The translations under genes were made by a program, and so were the position numbers. Below, one piece after another: positions 1 to 12,583 of a stretch of DNA of 64,000 nucleotides (positions are counted from its first letter, which is position 1; every line of letters starts with the position of its first letter). Under the pieces are notes generated by a model. That model worked only from the letters and a program-made list of their open reading frames with translations. It had not been told where the DNA came from and ran no database searches. The DNA comes from Eretmocerus hayati. Its lineage: Eukaryota > Arthropoda > Insecta > Hymenoptera > Aphelinidae. The stretch lies in the NCBI GenBank assembly GCA_029851415.1, contig CM056742.1, positions 112,594,246 through 112,658,245 on the forward strand. Reading direction: 5' to 3'.

Positions 1-854
1 AGCTTCGAGTGGTTGGCTGGAGAATTTTCAAAATCAAAACATATTTCATCCCAAGTTATCTGCGGTGAAATTCTAAAACTGGACGAAAGAGACGCGAACA
101 ACTGAAGGAAAGATTTTTCAGAAACTTGGAACAAAGTTGCTCCTCGAGATACTCTCAATATCGATGAAGGTGGGATACATTACAATCTTCTCCCCAACAG
201 TACACTCAATCTAAGAGGAAACAAGTGCCATGGTGGTGCCAAAATATGATAATAATAAAACTTACAAGGGGAGTCCGGAGTCTCCGGGTCCTGAAATCTC
301 ACCAATTTTTTTTTACAGTTTCGTACCACCTAGAATATGAAGAACCCAAAGCAACTCTGTCAAATGGGCCCCTCGTTCAGAGCTACAGGCTATGACATCA
401 GCATTGCCCATATAGCCCCATGTTGAAAAGTGATATACATAGATCTACTAACAATGTTGACGTTTCTGGCTGTAGCTCAGAACAGGAGGCCCATTTGACA
501 GAGTTGCTTTAGATTCTTCATATTCTAGGTGGTACGAAACTGTGACAAAATTTTGGTGAGATTTCAGGATCCGGAGACTCCGGACTCCCCTTGTTGGATA
601 GAAATTGTAGTTGTCCAAATCCAATCAATACTACCTACAAAACAGCAGGAAAATTCCGATCTGTTCCTTCAACACCATCTATCGCTTATTACTCTGTTAA
701 GTGTTAACACGAATTAATTCGTGTTAATCAGTTAACGCGAACTAATTCGTGTTAATCGGTCAACACGAATTAGTTCGTGTTAAGAAGTGACTGGAGCGTT
801 CTGGTTAACCCGAACTCCTTGTCCCGTGAAATTCGTGTTAACGAGGGATGACTG
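1..854 (+). mobile_element. Tigger/pogo-like DNA transposon, copy A (5'-truncated by the window edge)
   Basis: This is the right part of a defective Tigger-type element. It aligns base for base, with few differences, to positions 17359-18215. It starts inside the transposase DNA-binding region and carries the first-aspartate region of the DDE domain (IDEGG near 160-175). It ends in the terminal inverted repeat GTTAACGAGGGATGACTG followed by TA, the expected target dinucleotide. The last 150 bases hold several copies of the motif TAACACGAA in both orientations, which look like transposase-binding subterminal repeats. No intact transposase is encoded. Confidence 0.88.
265..593. mobile_element. 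Nested TIR/MITE-like element inside Tigger copy A
   Basis: A 329-bp segment with long inverted ends, CAAGGGGAGTCCGGAGTCTCC on the left and its complement on the right. The inverted homology continues inward: the segments containing CCACCTAGAATATGAAGAA and AACTCTGTCAAATGGGCC recur inverted. It has no coding capacity. It interrupts the transposase remnant just after the first-aspartate block. Flanks are TTA and TTG, so a 3-bp duplication is possible but not proven. The same insertion is present in copy B. Confidence 0.85.
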
Positions 855-1489
855 TATCTACGAGCATCAAAAAGGTATAATATAATATACCCGAGCACCT
901 GGAAAACAGGTATTCTTGGACAAGGCGAGTGCAACAGGGTAGGCCGCCCTTCTATGTTCCAAGAATCTACACTCTAAATAAATATATCTGTTACCCGGAC
1001 CCATCAGGTCCGGTCTTAACAGCCCTGCCTCACAATCGATGTATTACTGATTCATGCATGCGAGAGCTGTATATGCTCAGTATTGAACATCAGTCAAATG
1101 TAGTTGAATATCGACAAGTGGGCTCTCTCGAGCCTATATTTTCAATTTATTTTAAAACAACCACTATTTTATTTGACAACGTGTAATTTAAGCGCTAATA
1201 ACATCTTCCAATATTGGTAATTATATTTGTGATCTTAATAAGTATTGTGAATATTGTGATTCTGTTCAAAATTTCAAGTGTTGTGATGTGATGAATAATT
1301 TTTTCTGTAGCCCGATGAGGTCAACAGATCCCTTTGACGAAACGTAGCAAATAGATAAATTTGCCAAAGTACTCGTGCTGTAATATTCTTTGCACGAGAT
1401 CCCTTGTCCTCCATGATCGATTCAAGTTTTACCAACATTTATCCACTGACGGGAACGATTCAAGATTTTCTACAATTTGAATATCCTTT
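855..1489. other. Unassigned spacer
   Basis: No recognisable gene or repeat boundary. An 85-codon open frame at 929-1186 has no recognisable domain and ordinary AT-rich composition, so I do not call it. Confidence 0.5.
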
Positions 1490-2250
1490 TTGTTCGGGTG
1501 CGTGCGGCCAACTGCGTTGAAATGAAGCTTCAAGAAGATGGGTAAGTTCATGCTCCCACTCGACTGAAAAAGGTCAAATTCTCATGGCATGGGAAGGGGA
1601 AGAGGCGCACGCTCCTGGAATGTTTTGCTCATTTTTCTCACCTTTTTATAAACAATATTGCACAGTTTTCATATGGAATGTTATTTGAGTGAGAAGCATT
1701 ACGAAGATTCCACCAATGACGATTATGCGATCGAGCTCATGATAGCTCTTTTATGATTTTTCAATCGTTCATATCAATCTCGCAAACACCTGAACTACAT
1801 CAGAGAACCAACTTTGCTCTTATAGGTATCACTATAGACTCGGTTTGAGAATTTTACAGCAATTTCTCTAAGCAATATGTGCGGAAACGCCAAATCGCAG
1901 ATGTGGAGGATTGGAATGCTTGAGCTTGTCGTACATGGTATGGTCAAAAAGATGTCTAGAAGTGAGAAAATAGTAAGGCATCATGTGTATTTGTGTTCAT
2001 ACTAGCCTGTGTTTAATTTGCGTAGATCTAGACTCGATTGAGTGCATTTAGTGGCCCTTCAGAGTCTAAATGTGATTTCTATCAATTAAGAGAATAACAT
2101 CTTTCCAAAGCAGTGGGCACGTGTTCCACTCATTCTGGAGATCCTAGTAACCAGCGAAATTGGTTCCAAACGCGTGCTTTGAGGAAAACTTTTTCATTTT
2201 TCAGGAAACCAAATAGAATCTCTCATATGCATTTTCAAATCTAGATCTTT
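1490..2250. repeat. Dispersed repeat, copy 1 (partner at 28350-29800)
   Basis: A diverged direct match exists to the 28.3-29.8 kb region. Shared landmarks in the same order are GGTGCGTGCG, GCACGCTCCTGGAATGTTTTG, GGAATGTTATTTGAGTGA, CAGAGAACC, GCTTGTCGTACA and, further on, ACGCGTGC. The family is unidentified and has no coding capacity. In the partner copy the last block lies about 800 bases farther away because of inserted sequence. Confidence 0.7.
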
Positions 2251-2739
2251 TGGAAGCTAACGACAGTTTCGAGCAAAGTAGTAACATGCTATAATAACAA
2301 GACTTTTTTTCTGATAGATTTTTTGTCACTCAAAGGGTTCGCCCCTGAAACTCCACCAGGTGTTCCAACCATGAACTCGCTCCTGGACGGCCTAGTTCGT
2401 ACACGCGAATGCAAACGAGCAAACCCCGTGAACTCTAGAGACGGCGCACTACAGTTTTAAAATTCCAACTCTGTCCACGGGCCGCTTCACTCGAGTTTTT
2501 GAGCTATTGAGAAGAATCAAACGGCATTCTCCTCATGATTTGATGGGCTAGAAGTTCTGCTATCTTGATTTTGTCTCGGATACGATGGGTGAGGATGGGA
2601 AGAGATTGAATGCAAGCAATGTAAAAGTAAGGAAATTGTCCCCGAACAAAACTCACGGATAGCGAGTAACGCGTTCTGACGCCAGCTCAAAATCATTTAA
2701 AATACATTCTGAGATCTTATAGTAGGATTTTGATACCAA
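2251..2739. other. Unassigned spacer
   Basis: No gene seen. The stretch at 2330-2460 is richer in G+C than its surroundings, but it has no open frame or structure that I can name. Confidence 0.4.
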
Positions 2740-3476
2740 TCCGAGATCTGGAAATCGCCGCTGATAATTTTGGAATCGATCCTGAGGACAAAGGGAAAGA
2801 TTTCAGATGTGATTGGAAGGAAAAATCTAGTTTCTTTGTTAGTGAAAGTTCTACTGCCACCTCAGAAACCATTCCGATACATTCTGGTATAGATTTGGAG
2901 AATTTTAAGCCTAAGCACAACTTTGAGATTAGCCACCAGGAATTTTCAGATCAATTCCGATAGATTTCAATACGTGGATTTCTCTTGCGGACTGAAGATT
3001 ATCCGGAATGATCCATTCAAGCTCGGAATTTGATATACTGACAGTTACAGAACACTCGAATTTGATTCTCTTTTCGATGATCATGATTTCAAGCCTAATC
3101 CCGCGTATGGAAATTGCTGCATGAAGGTTTCACATTAATATTTTGCTTGATATCACTGTAAATCATTGCAGATTTAACACGGGATAGTGAATTTTAGGCG
3201 GACTATGTTTCCTGCCAATCTGGAACCTCTCACACTCTATTCTAAGATTCTAGCACAAGACTCCGAGCTCAGCTGCAGATCTGGAAATTACAGCTGACAG
3301 CTCTGAAATCGATTCTGAGCCAGCAGTTGGTGATGGTCGCCGCGAATCGAGCAGGAATAGTCGTTTTTAATGAAAAAGAATTCTAATGCCATCTGGAAGA
3401 CCAATCCAATACAATTCTACATCGATTTGGAGAATTTCAAGCCTAGTCACGATCCTGACAATTGCCGCTGAGACCT

Positions 3477-4222
3477 CACGGTGCGTTTCTGAGGAGGATG
3501 AGTTTTTTAAAATTGTTGAAAGAAACTGAAAAGTGGGTGTTTTTCTACGAAACTTCATGAGCAGATCCTGATTTTGAGCGAAATCGGATCAGCTCCTTTT
3601 TTTGAGTAGTTGTCATATTGATCATTCCCCATGGATTGCTTATGGAGAAATTTGGGGACTTAATGTTTTCTTCGCATTTTTGAGGTTTTCTCATTATCAC
3701 TCAGGAAGGGTGGGTCATAGCAACAAATGTCAGAAACAGTTTTCTATATATTTTTTGAAGACCTACAAAATGACGTGAGTAGATGAATCATAAAACTCGA
3801 GGGGATTGACATATCATTAGCAAAAGCTCAAGTTTCTCACGAAAAACCTCGCGCCTTCTGCTAAATATCTACTATTTCCTTCAACACCATGGAGGAAGCC
3901 TACGTTTCTCGATTGGTCTCATTACGTCTACTTGTTGTTCTTCAAAAAATCTATAAAAAAATATTCATGTAATTTTTTGCTATGACCCACCTTTTCTGAG
4001 TAATTACGAGAAAACCTCGAAGATGCGAAGAAAACGTTAAGTCGCGAAATTTCTCCATAAGCAATACATGGGAAATGATCAATTTGACAACTACTCAAAA
4101 AAGGAGCTGATCCGATTTCGCTAAAAATCAGGTTCTGCTCATGAAGTCCCGTAGAAAAAAATCCTTTTTTCAGTTTCTTTTGACAATTTTGAAAAACTCA
4201 CCCTCCTCAGAAGCGCATCGTG
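3477..4222. mobile_element. Foldback element inside the 535-bp repeat
   Basis: About 746 bp with inverted arms of roughly 300 bp (3477-3780 and about 3937-4222). The ends read CACGGTGCGTTTCTGAGGAG and the complement of CACGATGCGCTTCTGAGGAG. The arms include the inverted pair AAATCGGATCAGCTCC. The loop is about 150 bp. There is no coding capacity. Target duplication is not clear. Confidence 0.8.
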
Positions 4223-4315
4223 AACTCAAATCTCGATTCTCATCGACTCTGGAGGGCGGAAGACTATTTAGCACAATAAAATCACTGGAAATTATCGATT
4301 TTAGCTAAGATTTCG

Positions 4316-4320
<5 letters not shown>

Positions 4321-4348
<28 letters not shown>

Positions 4349-4350
4349 TC
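4321..4350. repeat. (TA)n microsatellite
   Basis: About 28 bases of uninterrupted TA dinucleotides. Confidence 0.95.
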
Positions 4351-5009
4351 CAGGTCCAGAACACTTGCAGTGTATTCTCCCTCTGGTGCCCATAATTTTA
4401 AGCCTAATCCTGTGTCTGGGAATTGCCACATGAAAGTTTCACATCAATATTCTGCTTGGAAACACTGGAAATCAGTGCAGATTCACCACGGAATAGTGAA
4501 GTTTAGGTGGACTAAATGTTTGCTGCCAATCTGAAAGCTCTCAGACTATATTCTAGGATTGTAGCACAAGATTTCGAGTTCAGTTGTAGACCTGGGGATT
4601 ACAGCTGACAGCTCTGAGATCGATTCTGAGCCAACAGTTGGTGATGGTTGCTAGGTAGGTCGGTAGGTGAAGCGTGTGGCAGTAGAATTGTTTCTGACCT
4701 ACGAACTATGATTTTCAACCGAAGAGCAGTCACAATCATCCGCCTCCGGCACAGAATCTCAGAGCTCTCAGCAGCAGTTCTCAGGGCTGAGGCTGGGCTC
4801 AACATTTTGTTGTACAATCCCTGTGAAATATGGTATGAGTATTTTTATATGGGCAGCATAATTCTACCTGACCTGAAATATATCATCTTCCTTTGAAATC
4901 GCATCGAATTCCCGCGAGAATGTTGATTTCTTAAACTCGTACGATTTTGAAACTTGGTATTAGGCTCAACATTTTGTTCAACACTACCAGTATCTATCCA
5001 CTTTGAATG

Positions 5010-6552
5010 TTTTCCTTGGCGAAGAAATATATGATTCTAGAGACAGGATGAAGAGACGGGTATCTCTTTGTTTCGTCCAAAACCGATTCTCTGGAAAGTT
5101 GTGCGAGTTTCAAGTTTAGAGGTAAAATGAAGAATTTCGGGAAATATGACTCTTGAAAATCACTGAAATTGCAACTACTCGGCAGGCAGTCAGGATGTTG
5201 ACACGAATTTCAATCGTAGTATTGAGTGGATGTTTTAACATCAATTTTCATTGTTGTATAGCAAGAAAACCCGTTTACAGTTCAAGGAATCGTTATTTCA
5301 TGAAAAACGGTCGAAATTGAATATTTGAAAGAAGTATTGATGCTTTTGGCTGGAAATTTTTTTGAGCTTAGATCTGGATGTAAGGAATGAGATAAAATCT
5401 GTCTGGTCTGCAGGACATGATCGGATTGAGGAAGAAAACAACTATCCGAGAAAAAAATTGTTTGCAATCCTTCAAGCAGCAATAGCGTTGAACTCCTTTC
5501 ATTTTTTCAATCAGAATCATCATGAGAGGTATGCCAGTCATCTAAAATGTATGTAGATCTATTCTCATCATGCTCATGGTGACCTCATCTGCATTACAAT
5601 ATCCCAAGAGGCTCATCTGATTCAGAAAAATGAAGTGACAATAGTCAATATGTATACGTTCAATATTATGTAGTTAATTTGAGATGTATGGAAATGGGTC
5701 TTAGTTAATTCCCCCTCGAAATTTCATCGAAGCTACCTTGTCTTGCATTGAACGCAGCTCTCATATTCGCCTCGTGGTTCTCTTCCTCTGAAAAACGAAG
5801 TGATCCGATGGGATTTGGGGGAAGGAATTGATAGACCATCATTCCCTCCGACCCATTTCCATATATCTCAAATTGACAACATAATATTGAACACATGCAT
5901 ATTGATCACAGTGGATAATGGCAGAGTCACCTCATTTTTCTGAATCAGATGAGCCTCTTGGGATATTGTACGGCAGATGAGGTCACCATAAGCATCATGA
6001 GAGTAGATCTACATACGATTTAGATGATTGGCATACCTCTCATGATGATTCTGATTGAAAAAATAAGAGGAACTCAACGCTATTGCTGCTTGAAGGATAC
6101 TAAATGATTTTTTCCTTGGATTGTTTTTTTCCTACTCAATCCGATCATGTCCTCTAGACCAGACAGATTTTACCTCATTCCTCATATCCAGATCTAATCT
6201 CAAAAGAAACTTCAGCCAAAAATATCAATACTTCTTTCAGATATTCAATTCTAACCATTTTTCATGGAATAACGATTTCTCGAGCTGTTAACGAATTTTC
6301 CTGCTATACAACAATGGAAATTGGTGTAAAAACATGCACTCAACACTATATGAAATTCGTGTCAACATCCTGACTGCCTGCCGAGCAGTTGCAATTTCAG
6401 TGATTCTCAAGAGTCATATCTTCAGAAATTCGTCATTTTTCCTCTAGACTTAAAACTCGCACAACTTCCGAGAGAATCGGTTTTGGGCGAAATAAAAAAA
6501 TACGTGTCTCTTCCTTTCGTCTCTAGAATCATATATTTCCTCGCCAAGGAAA
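5010..6552. mobile_element. Large foldback element with ~690-bp arms
   Basis: The left arm (about 5010-5703) is the diverged reverse complement of the right arm (about 5843-6552), with a ~140-bp loop. Landmarks are AAAACCGATTCTCTGGAA (left) against its complement near 6470, GGCAGGCAGTCAGGATGTTG against 6366-6385, and CATGATCGGATTGAG against 6140-6153. Open frames at 5362-5556, 5282-5482 and 5705-5896 are by-products of the arms. A third copy of one terminal segment occurs at 57740-57920, which supports a mobile family. Confidence 0.85.
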
Positions 6553-7777
6553 TCAGAGATGTCGACCATTTTAACTGGACGATCTTATATGAATTCAGCC
6601 ACAGGTTTTTGTGGACGCGATTCCCTTGGTGATTCCTCAGCTGTGCAAACACGAAGTAGTGAAAAATTATTCTAAATTTTCTGGAGAATGCAGGAATGAT
6701 TCGGACTCGATGCGAACTATTACTTCCTTATCCTTCAACATAACATAGAGAACGTAAGGAAATATGCAAGGTCAACGAGTGCTCATTTCTGAGATCGGCA
6801 TACGAGGGCAAGTTGGGTACAGAGCCGAATTGGGTACACTTATCTTAATTGGAATTTCTTGTTAATAGAGCATTCATTTATGTCTTAGTTGATAGGGCAT
6901 AGAAGGGATGAATGGGGTATATAGGGGATTTTTCACACTGTCACAGAAGAATTTTGGTCTTCTGTTTCCAAATTGAAATGAACTAAGAGAATTTGTTATT
7001 ATGGTGAGTGAACTTTTACCAACCTCATATCCCTATGATTCATGATATTGGATCCAATCCTATTCCTTCGCTTCTTGTGACCAATCCATAATAGATTCCA
7101 TATTTATGAAACACGATTAGGAATAAGGTAGGATGATGGGACGGGAGAGGAGAAAATCTTTCAGATTTTTAACAACTATATCATATAGCATCTCAAAATC
7201 AATCTATTGTAGTTGTGATGATTTTCTATTACGAGTGACATCTTCGGGAGATCTGTAGTGCTCTCATGGTCCCTGTGGCATCTACAAAAAATGAGTGTTT
7301 TGAAAGAATGAAAATTCAAAGAATTACTTCTCGTGAATATTATTGTTGTAAATATCTCACTGATATTGTGTTATTCACTCCAAGATAACATTTTGTAAGA
7401 AATATGAAGATAAAATTCGAGAATTCAAATGTACGAGAAATTAGCTGAATTAAATTTCTGTACTTCTGTGAGTAATATTTGCTCTTCTGTTCACAAAATG
7501 TAGTTTTTAGCTGAATAGCTCTGTGGTGGAGCTGACAACGCTTGATAAGAGAGAAAGAGAAGAAAGGACTTGCAAATAATATACAAAAAAATTGTGTACC
7601 GAAATATGATGAAACGTGTTGAAATTTATTCCGTATACCAGTGTCGCGTTGAATATATTAACTTCCTCTCTCCTACTTTGCTTCTTCTGGAAGTCCAGCT
7701 TGGCGAGTATGACCATCCTTCCTCCCTATAAGTTCATCTCGGATGGAGAATATGCCTAGGTTACAGAACCTCTCAAA
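6553..7777. other. Unassigned spacer
   Basis: No supported gene. At 6803-6842 the phrase TTGGGTACA occurs twice within 30 bases. A short phrase, CTTGGCGAGTATGA, at about 7698 recurs at 7811 inside the next foldback. Confidence 0.4.
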
Positions 7778-9314
7778 CCCCCCTCCATTCACTTTTTCCA
7801 AAAGTATAACTTGGCGAGTATGAGTTTGTTCCTCAAAACCTATTAATTTTTATCAGGTTTTCACAATAAAAATTATGATTGATTCAAATCAGCTGTATTA
7901 CATAGTTTCAACTCTTGAAAGAAATGAAATCAAAGGAACTATGTCGAGTATTTCTGCAAATTTGAGAGACCAACCATTTTCCGGGCAAAATACTTATGAC
8001 ATTATTTCAATTCGTGAAAGGAATAAAATGAATGAGAAACCATGTCGAGAGTTTTTCGAACAAGTTTGATTGTATAAGGTGATGGATTTCGGAAATTTTG
8101 CACGGTCTTTCTTATTCGTTGATTATTAAAACCAGAAATTGAATTGGAAAAATGGAAGAAGTCAAGTATAGTTGATTAAAGAATCACGCTAATTATTCTC
8201 GAAACTGTAGATTTTTCTTCGAAAATGTGGAGCGAATCACTCGTTGCTCTCTCATGTATTATATGAATTATCATATAAGAGCGACAAGTGATTATTCGCT
8301 CCACATTTTCAAAGAAAAATCCACAGTTTCGAGAATAATTAGCGTGATTCTTTAAGGTAGTTGTACACCAAAATTGTTCATCAACAGAATTCCTCAAGAT
8401 TGTGCAGGAAGATAGTCCTAGTATCAAAGAGTAGGTGTGCAAAATTCCAGATCGGTTGACCATCCCGTTTAGGAGTACTGATCATCAAAAATTGACGTGT
8501 TTCGCACATTTTTAACATTGCGCTTACGGGAGCAGGCCTCAAAAAGAGCACTCTAATGGGTCCAGCGCAAAATCTGATCAAGAGAAAACGGTGGGACTGC
8601 GAGATATTCAAGTTTATGAGACGATGAATCATGTGAACGAGCCTGAAGATGATTGACCACGTAGTTTTTGAGTAGTTGTCTATACAAAGCGCAAAATGTA
8701 AAACAGGCCATCGATGATTTCGATTTTAGAGTAGATAAATTTGGAAACCATGCCTATTTCTGTTAGGGATGGCTTGGATAACCGTTTTCGTACGTTGTTT
8801 GATAGAAAAAGTGCAGTTATCAACAATAATAATGATTTCGAATATTTTGACGTTGGCAAAAAAGTGAGGTTGGGTAGCCATTGACTCACGTAGTTGGTGT
8901 ACAACTACCTTGATCAACTATACTTGACTTCTTCAATTTTTCCAATTCAAGTTCTGGTTTTAATAATCAACGAATAAGAAAGACCGTGCAAAGTTTCCGA
9001 AATCCATCACCTTATACAATCAAACTTGTTCAAAAAACTCTCGATATGGTTTCTTATTCATTTCATTCCTTTCACGAGTTGAAACAATGCCATAAGTATT
9101 TCACCCGGAAAATGGTTGGTCTCTCAAATTTACAGAAATACTCGACATAGTTCCTTTGATTTCATTTCTTCCAAGAGTTGAAACTATGTAATACAGCTGA
9201 TTTGAATCAATCATAGTTTTTACTGTGAGAATCTGATGAAAATTAATAAGTTTTGAGGAACAAACTCATACTCGCCTTGTTATACTTTTGAAAAAAGTGA
9301 ATGGAGGGGGGTAA
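7778..9314. mobile_element. Foldback element with ~410-bp arms, itself carrying an insertion
   Basis: The left arm runs from 7778 to about 8371 and the right arm from about 8890 to 9314. The outer ends both contain CCCCCCTCCATTCACTTTTT (inverted on the right). The inner ends both read GTTGATYAA followed by GGTAGTTGTACACCAA. The left arm is about 176 bp longer because a palindromic TTAA element has inserted at 8176-8355. The ~520-bp central loop has no recognisable content. Open frames in the arms are not genes. Confidence 0.85.
8180..8351. mobile_element. Palindromic MITE flanked by TTAA
   Basis: A 172-bp near-perfect palindrome. It begins AGAATCACGCTAATTATTCT and ends with the complement, with arms of about 85 bases. 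Both sides carry TTAA (8176-8179 and 8352-8355), the target duplication typical of piggyBac and Kolobok elements. The opposite arm of the host foldback lacks the insert and so shows the empty site. Confidence 0.85.
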
Positions 9315-9426
9315 GGATCTAATTTCTTTCTTATGAAAATCAAAACGAAGATATCAACTTCATTATGTGATCACAGCTTTTGAGAATCTGTTCATCACAT
9401 ATCCCTCTAAAATATTAACAATTATT

Positions 9427-9850
9427 TCACTCAGATCATCTTTTTGATCAAGTTGACTTGGAGCGGCTCTTGATTTACTTGAGAAATTCCCAAATATTTT
9501 TCCACCCAAGTATTGATTCTATATTTTTGAACGAGACATTTCTTTTTATCTCATTCTAGAACTTACCTCATTTATAAGAAATTAGAAAATTATATCCTTA
9601 TCACAATCATAACATCAATACTTGAACAATATTAGACATTCCTCATTCAGAGTGAAAGTTGGGATGTTATGATTGTGATTAGGAATCTCCTGATTTCTCA
9701 TTGTTCAGGATATGTTTTAGAACCAGAAAATTAACATAGCCCTGGTTACAAACATGACATCAATATTTGGAGTGAAAATCTATTAAGGAATAATACAAGA
9801 GGAGCAAAAGCCGCTCCAAGTCAACTTTAGTCACAAGATAATTTGAGTGA
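9427..9850. mobile_element. Small foldback element with an inner palindrome
   Basis: Arms of about 100 bases carry AGTTGACTTGGAGCGGC on the left and its complement near 9807-9825. Inside, 9601-9680 forms a second inverted pair (TCACAATCATAACATC and its complement). No coding sequence. A short related phrase, CTTGGAGCGGC, recurs at about 10034. Confidence 0.7.
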
Positions 9851-12367
9851 CATAGGTTTTGCTACCTTGTATAAATATTTGATTCCCTGATAGTCAGAAG
9901 TTGTGAGCAGAATTTCAAGTTTCAACTCCTATAAAGTCCAGAAACCCATATTCTCATCTAATGGAGCGCTTGAATATCTTTTTTACATCACATCTCAACT
10001 CATGAATTACAACACATGATTTCAAACTTTCTTGGAGCGGCAATAACTCTGCTAGAACTTTTTAGTAATACTAAATGGACCCATGTAAGTTGCATGTATG
10101 ATTGTGACGATGAAAGAGTTGTTAATCTGGATCTGAAAGATTGTGGAAGTGTGTGGTAGTTCTATCAAATGCGCTTGACCACTTGCCAATATTTATTGTC
10201 ACATACCAGCTCTCAAGCTTCTTACTTGATGACACCAATGAATGAAACTCAAAATCAGCTCAGAAGCAGTCAGAATAATAAAATGTATAGACTGGTCCTC
10301 ACAGCGATATCGACTCTGGATTGTAATATCAATAGACCAAGAGTAAAATAATGACCGCTCAATCTCTATTCATCTAGATTATCCAGTGTATGCATGTAAT
10401 AACATATAATCAATCACTGAAACTTCCCATCCAACTTTTGACTGAATGTTTAGAAAAAAAACCTGGAAAGCAATATCACAAGTATTAACGCAGATGAAGT
10501 GACTCATTGGACCACAAAGCCATATTCTCATGTACTTGGCAAATGCTCCTTGATTCTTCTAAAGACATTTAGTACTGCATCACATACAAGACTCCAAAGT
10601 TGCATCTATAAACTTCTAATCTGATGGGGCAAAAAATCCCAGCATACATCTTGCACAGGTTTCCACACTATACCGCGTTTAAGAATACCTTACTCTCAAT
10701 AGCTCCTTTTCCCATGGAAAAATACACATTTTGCATCTATTTTGTCCAAACAAGATAATGCATGCACTAACTGAGATTGCGGCACAGCGATGCATGGCAA
10801 TGTAAACAAAGCAGACGGATATTCTCTCTCTCCTCTCTCTCACTCTCACTCGCTCGTCGACAACTCTCGAATCGAAGCTGTGCGTTCGAGGGTCTAAACA
10901 AATCGAAGCTGCATTCGAGGTCTAAACAAATCGAATGGATGATTTTTTTGAGGTGGTGAAAATTGGCAAAGCGAAATAAAAGTCCCAGCGGTCAGAATCA
11001 GAAAATTGATGACACTAACAGTGAGTCCGTATTAATACGGCGCTGAATAGAGAGGCAGGAGATGTTTGTGCACCCGGGTGGTTGAAATAAGTAAGGTGGG
11101 AAAAATGTGTGAGGTTAGAAAACCCCCAATTCAAAGTATATAAGGCACAGCGCCTCACTTGATTCTTTGTCTGCTCATACTCGCCAGCGAGGCGCTATCG
11201 CGCCTCTTGGTGTTTGTGTCCTTCAACAAGAACTACGTATCGCGCACTACGTAGGAGACTATAGCTAACCATCTGTTATTCAAAAACACAGCACAACGCA
11301 GCCAAGATATTGGGTTGCCTGCAAATAGCATATCTGTATGAGCTCTAGCTTACAACTGGTTCAGCATGTCTGAAAAATCTGTTGCGAATCACCTGGCAAA
11401 GTACTTTGCAAGAAGAAAGTTTGACATGTATATTAGGGTGGGCCAAAAAACGATTTTTTTCGATATCGATACGCTTTGGGTCGGAGAAGTTGGGTTTCAA
11501 CTAGGACATATGGGAATTTCTCCGCTGGGGGCTGAGAAACCACATCTCCAATTGCAGCAAGAGTCGTGAAGGTTTTTTTTCAAATTAACACAGGTTTGGA
11601 TGGGAAAGTTCCTTTTCTGCTCATCTTTCCTTCACTATTCAGCATGTATTCCTGACGCATCTTGACATTTTTCAACGTATTCTAGCTCAATTCAAAACGT
11701 ATTCCATACACTTCAGAATGACCCGAAGGACGTCCAAGTCTGAGTGGTTGAAGCCGAGCTATCTCAATTTTTCAAAGAATTGAGTTTTGACGAAAGAAGC
11801 GGAAAATTGCGATTTCGACCTTGTAAACCTCGCTGACTGATCAGAACTCCGCGTGACTTATTACACAGCACGTAAAGTGTGATGTTTGAGAGTTCTCTCA
11901 GATTGTCTGCCACAGACCTCGCAGACTATGTCTATCATCATAACAACCCCTGCTCTTTCCACATCCGGGCTTCGTAGTAACCCCTCACCCACTAGTTCGG
12001 CGCCCTTCCACTAAGTGGATGTTCAGTAGTACGATATCGGCACTTGCGCCTGATGGAAAAGCATATATCCTCTCATGAGCACGAACGCACTATTCGTCAA
12101 AATTGAGCATGAGACACTTGAAACGTCTTCAAAGATAATTTTGCCATCTGGTTTACTCGAAGTTTACACATTTCACTCAATACTCACTCGAAGTTGTCAT
12201 ATACACGCCACCATCCGATTCTGATAAACACTGTCGGTTAATCCGAGAGAAAAAATACGTCATTTTTTTGGGCTGATCACTATCACGCTCGTAGAGGTCC
12301 CGCTTTCTCTTTCCAGACATCTTTCAGATCTCATGAATAACATCAACAAGGCTGCAATTTTGCAGCA
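9851..12367. other. Unassigned spacer with a TATA-like site
   Basis: No gene recognised. A CT-rich run lies at 10804-10850. TATATAAG at 11137-11144 is followed by the initiator-like TCACTT at 11155 and then by a G+C-richer tract to about 11270. This could be a core promoter, but the spacing is short and no convincing reading frame follows: the 67-codon frame at 11366-11569 has no recognisable domain. Confidence 0.35.
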
Positions 12368-12371
12368 TTAA

Positions 12372-12579
12372 GGGGGTGTCGGAGTCCTATCAATATTGTG
12401 CAGTTACCGACATTGTCGAGTTTTCGGATTTCTCGCTGAATTTTTGACATATCAAAAAACTAACAAGTAACGCCGATTCTATGAGCCATACAGAATCGGC
12501 GTTACTTAGTAGAATTTCGATAACCCAAAAATTCATCGAAAAATCCGAAAACTCGACAATGTCGGTATCCGACATCCTC
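12372..12579. mobile_element. Palindromic MITE flanked by TTAA
   Basis: A 208-bp inverted repeat. The ends are GGGGGTGTCGG and the complement of AGGATGTCGG. The inverted blocks CGACATTGTCGAGTTTTCGG and AACGCCGATTCT are clear, and the centre is near 12494. TTAA flanks both ends (12368-12371 and 12580-12583). No coding capacity; the minus-strand frame at 12390-12575 lies within the palindrome. Confidence 0.85.
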
Positions 12580-12583
12580 TTAA

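Larger units (their letters stand above)
2740..4860. repeat. ~535-bp tandem repeat, about 2.5 units, one interrupted
   Basis: Unit starts share GATCTGGAAAT and then a GAATCGATYCTGAG-type block at 2743, 3283 and 4591. Other landmarks are also about 530 bases apart: GATTTGGAGAATTT at 2893 and 3424, and AAGCCTAATC-type blocks. The 3283-4591 interval is 1308 bp. It becomes about one unit long when the foldback element at 3477-4222 is removed. The open frames at 2730-2963 and 3367-3558 lie inside repeat units and are not genes. Confidence 0.75.

Noticed and set aside
11137..11570. Promoter plus small gene
   Set aside because: A TATA-like site is present, but the initiator spacing is short and the following 67-codon frame has no recognisable domain or splice context.
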